From Pinguiococcus pyrenoidosus (taxonomy: Eukaryota; Sar; Pinguiophyceae; Pinguiochrysidales; Pinguiochrysidaceae), in assembly GCA_019677205.1 (NCBI GenBank), contig JAAMXY010001070.1, positions 1 through 51,220 on the forward strand: 51,220 nucleotides of DNA. The letters are read 5' to 3'. Position 1 is the first letter of the stretch, and each line of letters begins with the position of its first letter. Shown in pieces: positions 9,926 to 19,574 of the stretch. The position numbers were made by a program, and so were the translations under genes. Under the pieces are notes generated by a model. The model worked only from the letters and a program-made list of their open reading frames with translations, was not told the origin of the DNA and made no database searches.

Positions 9926-11570
9926 ATGGAGGTGGTGTCGACGGTGCTGAGCCGCCTGGAGGCGCAAGCGCCCTTGCAGATAGCCTGGCAGGAGCTGGGT
10001 CGGCGAGGCGCGGGAGAGCTCAAAAGGGCTCAGGAGACTCTCTCACGCCCGCGGAACGGCTCCAGTGACCCCGTGTTCCTCATGGACGTGCTTCTGTACT
10101 CTCTCGGCGCGCTGGAGCCGCCGCTGCTGCCGCCGGACGTGTACGAGGCGGCGGAAGACGCGTGCAGGTGCGTGAAAGCCACCGGACAGCCCCAGTTTCG
10201 GAAGGCCGTAACGAGTTTCCCAGGTCGCTCGGAGGCCACGCGCCGCCGCCACAGCTGCTCCAGCACATCTTGGCCGACCTGGAGAAGCCCCGGATGGACG
10301 TTCTGCGGAGTCTCTTCCGCTTCTTCAGGGCGCTTGCCGACGAGGACGAGGCCACCGCCCAGCTGCTGGCGCAGCTGGTGAGCCCCAACCTGGGCAGACC
10401 CGCGGGCGCTGCGCGGCTCTCGCTGCGGCACAAGGAGGGCCTTGCGGCCATCGAGGTCTTCGCCAAGAACTGCATCATGTTTAGCGATGTCATCTTCCTT
10501 CGACTGGATATCGCGGCACCGATTCCGTCGCCGGCGCCGTCGCCAAGCTCCCCGAGTCCGTCACCGACGGCCACGGCGCCGAGCCACGCGTTTGTGCTCA
10601 TGGCGATCAGGTCCACTGTACAGGAATGGACCAATCCGAAGCGGATCCACGAGGCGCTCGAGGCCGAGGAGCGGCACGAGAAGGAATCCGCATCGGCTCC
10701 CGCGCCGGCTGCGTCCAGCCCCGCCATGTTCGGCCCGTTCGGCCCGCGTCGGGTCGCGGGCTCTCTAGAAAGGAGGCGCATGGTTCAAGCCTGTAGAGTG
10801 CTTCGTACGCAGGTGGGAGGATGTTTGCTCCGTCTCGCCCTAGCGTTGCATGGTATCCTGATGCGTCTTTCCCTTTTCCTGGTTTGTCGCTGCGGTGCCT
10901 CCCGGTCTCTCGCTCTGCTTGGCAGATCACCAAGTTTGAAGAGAGGTTTGCGGAGACGCACGGGCACCCTCCGAAGGGGGCGGAGAGGGCGCCGCTGGGC
11001 TCGACGTATGCGCAGTATCGCTCGTGGAAAAGATTCATCAGGGAGGACGCAGCGCAGCACATTCAGCGCTGCTTTAGAGAGCACCGGAGGAAGAAGGAAA
11101 ACCAGCATGCCACAAAGAAGACGAAGCTCCTCAAGCAGAAGCGGATTGTGAAGCAGCAGCTGAAGGCCTTCGACCAGGACTTCTACGAGAAGCATGGGCG
11201 CCTTCCGAAGAAGGCGGAGAAAGAACCGATCCGGAAGCTCTACGAGGTGTACAATGGGATTAAGAAAGAAATGGAGAAGTACAGTGCGGTCGAGGAGGCG
11301 ATGGACCTTGAATCGGAGGTCTCCGCAAGCAACGCGGGGGACGCAAGCTCTACGGAAGCCAATCCCATCATAGTATTCAACGATCGACACATCTCGTTGG
11401 TAGACCTGCGAAAGGAGCGCAAGATCCTCCACCGAGTCCTTAGACAGTTTGAAGAGGACTTCAAGTTCCGCAACGGTCGAGACGTGTCCTGCGCCGAGGA
11501 CATTGCACCCGTGGCCCAAGAGTATACGAAGTACAAGGAGATAAAGAAGATCCTGAGCGCATACCAGTAG
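9926..11570 (+). CDS. FAM13-type RhoGAP protein with three C-terminal tail repeats
   Basis: Three exons: 9926-10167, 10224-10812 and 10926-11570, giving 491 aa. The first intron is only 56 bp, phase 2; the second is 113 bp, phase 0. The first ~170 residues look like a divergent RhoGAP domain: LLYSLGALEPPLLPPDVYEA fits the 'LPEPLLP' helix and PRMDVLRSLFRFFRALAD the following helix pair. The catalytic Arg-finger loop is hard to place; GRRG near residue 27 is the only candidate, so GAP activity is uncertain. A Pro/Ser-rich linker follows. From ~280 the tail carries the FAM13 signature, three copies of FE-x2-F-x3-HG[RH]-x-P...Y-x2-[YW]-K (about 280-320, 354-392 and 446-487), with a basic coiled-coil between the first two. 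Assignment to FAM13-like rests on having RhoGAP plus this tail. Stop is 76 bp from the stop of the convergent neighbour. Confidence 0.75.
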
Positions 11571-11572
11571 TA

Positions 11573-11607
11573 AAGCAAACAAGCAAACAAGCAAACAAGC
11601 AAGCGAA
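11573..11607. repeat. Short tandem repeat between convergent stops
   Basis: About four copies of an AAGCAAAC octamer lie directly after the stop of the FAM13-type gene, in the 76-bp space shared with the second Sfi1-type gene. It may form part of both 3' UTRs or terminators; this is inference. Confidence 0.85.
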
Positions 11608-11646
11608 CCCAAAATGAACAAGCCTTGTAGAAGTGCTTCCTCAGGT

Positions 11647-13641
11647 CTACTTGAGCAGCTCCCACTTGCTAAGTCTGCCCCGCCGGCGCACGTGCGTCTT
11701 GAGCAAGTTATCACCGCTCGCGTGCCTTTGCAACTTAGTTCTTGCCCTCCGTCTTGCCTCGATCTTCGCTGCCTGCTGAACAACGCTCGTTTCATACTCG
11801 TCGTCATCGTCATCGTCGTCATCATCGTCTCGCTCTGGTGCTTCGCTTGCCGAGAACTTGACAGGAAGTTCGCCACTGGCCCTGAGCACACTGTTGAGGC
11901 CTCGTTCAAAGGGCGTACGCTTGACGTATTCGTACACGTAGCTCCTGCTCGGGTCCCACTCGGGCAGGCCGCCGGTGTGCGTGCGGTTTTCCCAGGCGAC
12001 GGTTTTCCCCTCGGCGAGGATGGGCAACCGGCGATGCCTCGCTACCGCGTGCTCCGCGTCTACATGCTCCACGAGCTTGTGCAGCCGCTCGAGGCGCTTC
12101 AAGAGATGCGCCGCCGGTGAGCAGCTGCACCTCCCGTAGCGAAGCACCTCCGCAACACAGGCGCAGTAGGAGCTTCCATATGGCGGCGGATCCACCTCTC
12201 TTCGCGCAAGCTTTCTCCACGCTCTCCGGAGCAGCGAGCCGCGCAATACGTCTCTTAGCCGCCGTGCGAATCGCCGCATTCGGACGGTGCGAGCGCACTC
12301 CCTCCCAGCCTTGCGGGCGAGCCTGCGGGCCCGCGCAATCTGCGCGAGAATCCGGCAGTACTCGACCCACCGGGCAAACCCGTCGTAGAGCTTCCCGCGT
12401 GCACCGTGCCTCAACAGCCTGAAGATGCACATCTTCGCCCGCAGCCTCAGCCTCTCCAGGCGCAGTCGGTCCTGCCAACTCTTCCAATACAGCCGCTGCA
12501 TCCGTCGGCGGTACCTGTCCGCGACCGCATCGTGCGCCCGGAGCAAGGCCAACTCCTTCTCGCGCAGCATGCCGACTCGCACGCGCCAGTTGTCAAGCGC
12601 GTTGCGGCGAAGATGCCTGTCGATGATCTCCCTCATTCGATCGCAAGCGACGAGGCGCGCCCACTTCCACCAGGCGCCACGAAGCTCGGCCCTGCGCAGG
12701 ATGCCCAGCAGCTTGGGCCGCAGGCGTCGCTGCACGCGAACATACTTGCTCCAGTGCTTGAGCACCAGGCGGGCAAGGAAAGCCAGGGCCAGGACGCAGT
12801 GCTGCTTCTCCACATCCTTGCGCATCCACTGCCGCCGCAGCAGCAGGTCATGGCAGTGGCGAACCCAGCGCGGCAGGAGGGTCGCTTGCGGTCGAAACGC
12901 GCAGGGCTTGTACTTCCTCGGCGGAGGATGCACCAAGGGCCCTTGCCGATCTCGCAGGTACGCAGGCACTTGGAGATGGGCGTGCGTGTAGCGCCGGTGG
13001 CTGTCCGGGGCGGCCAGCGGGCGGAACATCTGCATGGGGTCCGGGAACAGGTCCGGGTCCTTGTCGGGCGCGTCCAGCAGCCGCACGGGCCTGGAGAACA
13101 GCTCTGCGTGCAGCTTGCGATCGGCATTCCGACTGCATCGCAGGAGGCGAAGCGGCTGGGCCGGCCTTGCGGCGGCGCCGCCGCTGACGTACGTGCTCAT
13201 CAGCTTGCAGGTCCGTGGGTCCGGGGCCTGGCCAGCTATGGCATAGCGGCCTGGGCGATCGCACGCGTCAGAATCGCCGTCCTGTTGCAACGCCACACCG
13301 AGGCCAGTGACCCCGCCGGAGAGCTGTGGTCTAGCCCGACCCGTAGCCAGCGCGCCGGCGGTGTTGCAGGCGGAAGCCAAGATCTCCGGATCTCGAGCTG
13401 AAACCGTTTCTGGCGTCAGCTGACGCATGCCGCTGACCAATTTGAAGCCAGCTTCAACCACGTTGCGGGCGCTAAGTATGGGAAAGTCAACCATCTGTCC
13501 CGCTGTGCTACGCGCACCCACGTGGCTTCCTGGCATGGGTTCTTTCAAAACAAATTCAACAAAGTCTGCAGCCAATGGCCCAGCTCCAGCTCGACGAGAC
13601 TCCCGCGAAAATCGTTTTGGTTTTCCCCCATCTGTTTCCAT
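11647..13641 (-). CDS. Second Sfi1-type repeat protein, 664 aa
   Basis: Single exon. Residues 1-250 show no recognised fold. Residues ~270-500 hold about six to eight Trp-centred helical repeats of the Sfi1 kind, such as LVLKHWSKYV, LRGAWWKWARLV, ALDNWRVRV, LYWKSWQDRL, LYDGFARWVEYC and LLRRAWRKLA, separated by Arg/Leu-rich helices. The C-terminal part has an oligo-Asp run (about ten Asp, ~600) followed by a basic tail. A centrin-binding, centriole-associated role is inferred from the repeat alone. It is much shorter than the Sfi1-type protein at the left end and shares no obvious sequence with it outside the repeats. The start MetGluThrAsp at 13641 is the first Met; the gene is divergent from the AAA gene with about 107-173 bp between starts. 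Confidence 0.65.
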   Translation of the reverse strand: METDGGKPKRFSRESRRAGAGPLAADFVEFVLKEPMPGSHVGARSTAGQMVDFPILSARNVVEAGFKLVSGMRQLTPETVSARDPEILASACNTAGALATGRARPQLSGGVTGLGVALQQDGDSDACDRPGRYAIAGQAPDPRTCKLMSTYVSGGAAARPAQPLRLLRCSRNADRKLHAELFSRPVRLLDAPDKDPDLFPDPMQMFRPLAAPDSHRRYTHAHLQVPAYLRDRQGPLVHPPPRKYKPCAFRPQATLLPRWVRHCHDLLLRRQWMRKDVEKQHCVLALAFLARLVLKHWSKYVRVQRRLRPKLLGILRRAELRGAWWKWARLVACDRMREIIDRHLRRNALDNWRVRVGMLREKELALLRAHDAVADRYRRRMQRLYWKSWQDRLRLERLRLRAKMCIFRLLRHGARGKLYDGFARWVEYCRILAQIARARRLARKAGRECARTVRMRRFARRLRDVLRGSLLRRAWRKLARREVDPPPYGSSYCACVAEVLRYGRCSCSPAAHLLKRLERLHKLVEHVDAEHAVARHRRLPILAEGKTVAWENRTHTGGLPEWDPSRSYVYEYVKRTPFERGLNSVLRASGELPVKFSASEAPERDDDDDDDDDDEYETSVVQQAAKIEARRRARTKLQRHASGDNLLKTHVRRRGRLSKWELLK
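11799..11831. repeat. Trinucleotide run encoding poly-Asp (minus strand)
   Basis: An imperfect GTC/ATC trinucleotide run that, read on the minus strand, encodes about ten consecutive Asp residues in the second Sfi1-type protein. Likely a slippage-prone coding microsatellite. Confidence 0.85.
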
Positions 13642-13814
13642 CTGTCCCAGTAGTTGGCTGCCACGGACTTAACTACGGGCTTGAGCTCAAGCCGCGCGGT
13701 CTTTGGACCTCGGCCGTTCTCTTGCCAGCGGCACTTTAAAAGCAGTGGTTGAGATTGGGGCCCAGCAGGAGAGCGCCCGCCTCCGGCCACTCTCTGTCCC
13801 GACTCGCCCGCATC

Positions 13815-16800
13815 ATGCTTGGCAAGCTGCTCTTTGGCCTTCTGCTGCTGTCTGCGAGCGCAGCGGGAAAAGATGGCGCGTCGAACGCGCGAATTCCGAA
13901 GAGCGTGCAGAGGGCTACTTTGAATGCGCCCGCCCGGGCGCGTTCAGAGCCAGTGCGCCTGCTGCCCGTGGCGCAGAGGGTCTACGAGATGGCGCTGGAG
14001 GAGTGGGAGCGCATCCAGGAGGACTCCGCGGCGCTCGGCCTGCAGCTCCGCGCCGAGGACGGAGGACTTCGCCTGCGCCAGGTGCCCGCCGACGGCAGCA
14101 ACGGGCCACCGAGTGGACCCAAGGGCCCATCTGCCGAGCCGAGGGCCTCCGGAGAAGGCAGAAGTGCGGACAGCTCTCCCGAGGGCCTGCGGAGCCCGCG
14201 CGCGGCCAAGATGGCGTCCGCTCGCCGGCACGCGGACGGCGGGAGCGGCGGCGGAGACGGGGACGACCCGGACAGCAACGATCCGGACCGCCGTAACGGC
14301 GGTCGGTGGCGCCTGACCTCGCACGGGACGCGCGTGGCGGAACCGCGCTTCAACGTGCGAGAGCCCAGAAGCCCCGGCGTGCGGCAGGAGGTGCGGCAGG
14401 CGCCTCGGATCGTCACGGACGCCGAGTCGGCGCAGCAAGTGCTGCGGGATCTCTGGGCGCACGTGGTGCACTCGCCCCCGGACGTGGCGTCTGTGGGCCG
14501 CACGGCCACGTCCGCCGCGGAGGACAGCGGCTCGCAGGCCCTGCTGCAGAACGCGGGGAACATGGGCCCGATCGGCGCGGGGCCAGGGACGGGGGTCGTG
14601 GGGACGGGGATGCAGGGGAAACGAGGCGCCTTGTACGCGCGGATCTTGTGCGAGCTGCTCGGCGAAGGCCTGGCGAGGAACCTGGATGGGAAGGACATCG
14701 CCATGTCCAACGCGGGTACGAAGACGGCGATGCAGTGGATCTCGTCCGGCAAGTCCTGGTACGACGCCGACTTCCTCAGTGCGCTGAAGGGCAACTGCGT
14801 CCTCGCGCACCGGCCGGAGTACCAGAAGCACGCGCTGGGCCTGCAGATGGCCGGGGACTCCTGGTCGCGCGGGGTGAAGTTCAGTGGAGAGTCGGCGTCC
14901 CACGTCATCCAGGAGGTCACCGCCGTCGCGCTGGCCCACGCCGCGCACGCCAAGCTCGTCTTCGTGGACGAGCGCACCATGGACGGCGTTCGCGAGCGCG
15001 CCATGGAGCTCCAGGTGCCGCTGAAGTACCTGACGCCGGCCAGGATCCTGCAGGCCCTCCTGTCTCTGGCGGAGCGGGAGGACGAGTCCTACGTGATCTT
15101 CCTCCGCAATCGGGGATCGGCGGTCACGCGGTCTGCGCAGGCGATGGACGTGCTCTCCAAGGCCATGGACAATCGCAAGAGCCGAGTCTTCTTCCTCCTG
15201 GCGACCCAGTCGGACCCCACTCTGAGCCTAGAGCAGGCGTCGCGGGGAGGAAACTCCCGGGGAAACGGCGGCGACGACGGCGGCGGCAGCAACAGCGTCT
15301 TCGCGAACCCTAATTTTGGCGGCGGCGGTGGCCCAAGTCCCGAGCAGATCGAGGACATCAACTCCCTCGCCCGGCGCTTCAACATCTTTTTGAGTCGGGG
15401 TCCTCCCGGGTTCCAGACGGGGAATGGCCAGCAAGAGCAGAAGGGAGCGTCCGGCGGCGCCGGCCACCCAGACGACAACGCGAGCGGCGCCGACCTGGGC
15501 CAGCCGGTGAATCCCCTGATGCCTCCTCCGGCTCTTCTGCAGAAGCTCATGCGGGACGCCATGAGCAAGTTGCAGGAGGAGATGAAAGACGACGCGGCCT
15601 CCGGCGCGGAAGACGACCTGGGCGACGAGGAGGCGTCGATCAGCGACGAGCACGAGGAGAACTATTCGGATCTGTCCGAGTTCTCGGACTTCCTGGAGCA
15701 AGTCCTGGGCGACAAGAATTTCGCCAACATGATCGGAGAGCACATCAAGCAGCTGGGCCCCTTGCTGAATCCTCCTCAGGGATCTCAGGGGGACGCCGGC
15801 GAGACGCCGAAGGTGCGGTGCCACATCCGCGTGCACAAGGTCGAAGGGGACGGGAAGCCCATTGGAATCAGCTTCAGCAACCAGGGTCCGAAGGGGGGCA
15901 AGGCGTTCCAGTCAAGCGGACCTCCGCCGGCATCCCTGGCGCAGCAGTCCTCGACGCCTCACCATGCGTCGCCGACGAGCAACCTGCCCGGCTGGGTCAA
16001 GGCCTTTCGGCGCAATACGGCCCCGTCGGATTCGTTTGAGAACTCGAAGGGCGCGTCGCCGGAGCACGCAGGCGCTTCCGTGCCACCAAGCGGCGGCTCC
16101 CTCGACGGAAGAATGGTGAACTCGGGCGGCACCAGGCGCGGTCGGGTGAAGGCAATGAAGCAAGGCGTCGATCCAGTCGTCGTGGGCCAGGGCGGTGGCA
16201 GCGCCGATCCGGATTCTCCGGACACGAGTCCCAGCCAGGAGGATCAGATCGCCTTCTTTGGCAAGTTTCAGTCGCTGGCGCTGACCGCACCGAAGGACCC
16301 GACGCTGAAGCGGGTGTACACCAGCATCTTGCGCGAGGAGGCGGAAGAGTTCATCCTCCGGCGCAATCGCCAGCGCCTTGCTGGCGTCTTCCGCCGCAGC
16401 GCCCTCAGCTGCCCTGCTCTCCGCTCCACGATCGCCAGCGACACGACCGCAGGACTGGCGATCACAAAGGCCCTTTCTCAGCGACGCCTGAAGGACCAGG
16501 AGCTCGCCAGGATCGCGCTTCTCGCCCTCCAGGAGGAGCTCGGGCAGAGCACGTTCCGCGCGTCCGCCGGTCAGGTGGCGTCGAGTGCGGGCAGCTGCGG
16601 AAAGCCCGTCGTGGACGAGGAGGGCTTCACCGTTATCCAAGCCGAGTCGCTCCACGCCGCGATCCGCCAAGTGCTCCGGCTTGGATACGCCGTGGGCATG
16701 GGGCATGTCCGGAGTCGCGAGGAGCTGGCTTCGCTGGCGAACGACAAGCACGAGCGCGCGCTCATTGCCAACGTCATCAGTCCTCAGGACATCGGGGTGA

Positions 16801-17822
16801 CCTATGACATGATCGGAGGCCTGCAGTCGGTGAAGGACGTGCTGCGGCAGACGATCACCTATCCGCTCAAGTTCCCGCACCTCTACACCGAGGGAATCGC
16901 TGCCGAAGCCGTGAAGGGCCTCCTCCTCTTCGGTCCGCCGGGGACCGGGAAGACCATGCTCGCCAAGGCGGTGGCCACGGAGGGCGGAGCGACATTTCTT
17001 AGCGTAGATGCTAGCGTCATTGAGAACAAGTGGCTCGGTGAAAGTGAGAAGAACGCGAAGGCGGTCTTCACGCTTGCTCGTCGCCTCGCCCCCTGCGTCA
17101 TCTTCCTTGACGAGGTTGACTCGGTGCTGAGCAGCCGCGAGCACGGAGACGACAGCACGCACGGCACGCTGACCTCCGTGAAGACGACCCTCATGCAGGA
17201 GTGGGACGGATTGCAGACGACCACGGACCGCGTGGTCGTGATCGCGTCGACGAACCGGCCCTTTGACCTCGACGAGGCCGTCCTTCGCCGGCTGCCGCGG
17301 CGCATCATGGTGGATCTGCCCGATGCGGACACGAGGCACGAGATCCTGAAGGTGACCTTGGCCCACAACCGACTGGCGCCGGACGTCAACTTGACGAGGA
17401 TCGCGAACGATCTGGAAGGTAGGGCTCCACCTCCGCTGCGATGCTCTCAAGAAACGCGCGACTGTGTCTGACGAGGGCACTTTGCTTCCTCCTCATCCCC
17501 AGGCTACACCGGATCGGACATCAAGGAAGTCTGCCGCGAAGCGGTGCTGCGGATCTCGCACGAAGCTGCTGCTCAGCTGGAGTCAAACCCGGTCGTGAAC
17601 TTTGATCCTGCGTCCTCTTCGGGCGAGCCCGCGGAAGGGCAGGGGGCCCGAAGGTCCCTGCTTCGGCCGGTGAACAGTCAGGACTTCAAGATCGCGATGG
17701 AGAGGCTTTCGGCCAGCGTCTCGGAGAAGAGTAGGGAAATGCAGAAGGTGCTAGAGTGGAACGAGCAATACGGCGAAATCAAGAGCAAGCGCAAGGAGTC
17801 ATTCGTGTCGTTGTACATGTAG
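13815..17822 (+). CDS. AAA ATPase of the Msp1/ATAD1-spastin class with N-terminal signal peptide
   Basis: Exon 1 13815-17418 and exon 2 17503-17822, with an 84-bp phase 1 intron that interrupts the AAA domain between DLEG and YTGSDI; 1307 aa. I chose Met 13815 rather than 13749 because it opens a classic signal peptide (MLGKLLFGLLLLSASAAG). This is followed by a basic, acid-poor stretch. The C-terminal AAA module has Walker A GPPGTGKT (~1040), Walker B VIFLDEVD (~1095), a WLGESEKNAKAVF pore-helix region, and NRPFDLDEAVLRRLPRRIMVDLPD-type Arg residues of the meiotic clade. The middle (300-460) looks like a second, degenerate ATPase fold in which the Walker B acids are replaced (YVIFLRNRG, ~427). 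Overall this resembles the long plant/algal AAA proteins that end in an Msp1-like module. Such ATPases usually extract membrane proteins; which membrane is unknown here. Gly- and acid-rich linkers occur at 475-650. Confidence 0.85.
17419..17502 (+). other. Intron within the AAA domain
   Basis: Donor GTAGGG and acceptor CCCCAG are visible. Removing the 84 bp restores the conserved segment LEG-YTGSDIKEVCREA, which settles the splice. Reading through would end the protein at 17471, in mid-domain. Confidence 0.9.
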
Positions 17823-18235
17823 CGCAGTTGGCCCCTCTGCGGAGGATGGGCTGCGAATCTGTGTGCGACGACGCAATCCTTCGGCACACGTCGTTATGAC
17901 TTTCGTTTGGATGTAGTGAGACGCTTCCTGTTGATACCAAAGCAAAGGGCAGATTTTCAGTAGCATAGCTTCGCGCTTCCGCGCTTCCGCGCTTCCACGC
18001 TTGCATGGATATATGCCACACATCCGCAGCTGGGGAAGCATGGAGGATATCGGAGCGAGGATGTGCAAGCGAAAGAGACGGAAGGAAGTATGTACCGAGC
18101 GCATCTTAGAGGGTGCCCCGCTACTTTTTCTCAGCTTTTGCTGCATACTGGGCGTCTCCGATTCTGGTCGAAATGCAAAACCGAACACCTCCTCGTCTCC
18201 TTCAAGCGCGAGCAACTGCTTGCGCCGCACCGCGC
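17823..18235. other. Convergent intergenic region with a short direct repeat
   Basis: 413 bp between the stops of the AAA gene and the small membrane-protein gene. At about 17969-18003 it holds four copies of a GCGCTTCC-like octamer/decamer. No coding region is supported. Confidence 0.6.
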
Positions 18236-18979
18236 CTAGATGAAGCCGGCGTCCTTCGCAGCTTGCACCTGCGACTTGAGCTGCTCCACATAGTTCGCCG
18301 CCGCCTCCTACAGGACGAATTCCCGATGTAGCAGAGCGTTCAGTCGCTGCGCATTCCCCCTTCCAACCCTCCGCGACGCTCGTGTGTACCTGACTCTCGC
18401 GCTGCATCTGTCCAGTCACCACCGAGGCGCCCACGAAGAAGAAGAACGAAATGCCGATCCAGAAATAGGCCCAGAGCAGGGTGTGCCGCTCGTCCGAGTC
18501 CTAGCAAATCAATCGTTCGTTCAGCTTCTCGCCTTTCCTCCGGCTTCGCCAACGCGTCACTCACCAGTGCTCCCTTGAGCGCAATGGTGAAAAAGTACAT
18601 GATGAAGCCCCACAGCGTACCCAGGCAAGCCGAGATGAGCACTGCAGAGAGAGGGTGAGCTCGCCTGCCGTCGATCCACCGGTCTCCACGTTCGATGCCG
18701 GCACTTACGAAGGTCCTCCTTGGTGTTACCGCAGCCGATGGGAATCAGCGGACCGTACGCGGGGCCACAGCAGTAGCAGCACTTCTTGCCGATCCACGAA
18801 GGCGGCGTCTCCACTTCCCATGGTTGGTAGTTGTCCTAAGTTCGCGACGGATTAGGACACCGGGGACGGCTGTGCCGCAGGAGGCGCGATGCTTCCCATA
18901 CCATTTGATTGACGGCAAACACGGAGGTGGGGCGCACGGAGCGCAGGTCCTTGCTCTTGCGCGACGTGGGGGCCGCCAT
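18236..18979 (-). CDS. Small two-TM cysteine-motif membrane protein, five exons, family unknown
   Basis: Five exons: 18979-18902, 18835-18709, 18641-18565, 18500-18390 and 18307-18236. All have GT-AG borders and the total is 465 nt (154 aa). The order is: a basic N-terminus (MAAPTSRKSKDLRSVRP), a Cys-rich patch KKCCYCCGPAYG near residue 45-55, a first membrane span (ISACLGTLWGFIMYFFTIAL), a second span (LLWAYFWIGISFFFFVGASV), then a short amphipathic C-terminal helix ending in DAGFI. The Cys patch next to the membrane could be palmitoylated or bind metal; both are guesses. I do not recognise the family. The gene is easily missed because no single exon is longer than 127 bp. All five pieces join in one frame and encode a plausible topology, which is the main support. 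Confidence 0.7.
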
Positions 18980-19574
18980 GCTGCTCAAGAGGAAATGATA
19001 TCACGCGATAGCCGAGGGGAAAAGGAGGCGCCGAGACGTTGACCTTCGCGGCGAAGGGAAGTTGGGGTGAAACCGTCGCGCCGGTGGGGTGCGCAGCCGT
19101 GTGCAGCGCAGCACATTGGCTCGGGATTTTCTTCCAAAGTCTACAGCGATTCCAGAGCCTATACAGAGGATTCCGTCATCGTGGCGGATTTCTAGGGAGT
19201 CGTTTTGAAGATAGGAAATTTGCTCAAGGTATCCAAAGGATCTGGAAAGCGAGGTGCAAGTGCATCTTTGGGTTTGCGCCGGGAACCACTTCTTTTTCCC
19301 CTTTTCGCAGGGAATGCGACCAGTGACGAGTGCTTCTTCCCAAGCCCATACCAATATGCGTCCAAGGAGCATCTTCGTCTTCCAGCAACTCTTACCAGTC
19401 CCGAGTGCCTTACTTCAGCAGAAAGAAAGGATGGCCCCTTCTTGATGTGGTCAAGGCTATCTCATGTATCTCGCGTCTCCGATGAGGTGAGAACGATATT
19501 TCTCTAGGCCTCAAGCCTCAATCTTGATGTCTCTTCCTTTCCCCATGCTCCCCAACGCCCTCCGACAGCTCCTG
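18980..19574. other. Intergenic region between two minus-strand genes
   Basis: About 595 bp between the start of the small membrane-protein gene and the stop of the Rav1-like gene. It should contain the former's promoter and the latter's 3' UTR. No protein signal was recognised in the short open frames. Confidence 0.5.

Noticed and set aside
15912..17480. 522-aa minus-strand open frame opposite the AAA domain
   Set aside because: Antisense to highly conserved Walker A/B sequence; composition is that of a shadow frame.
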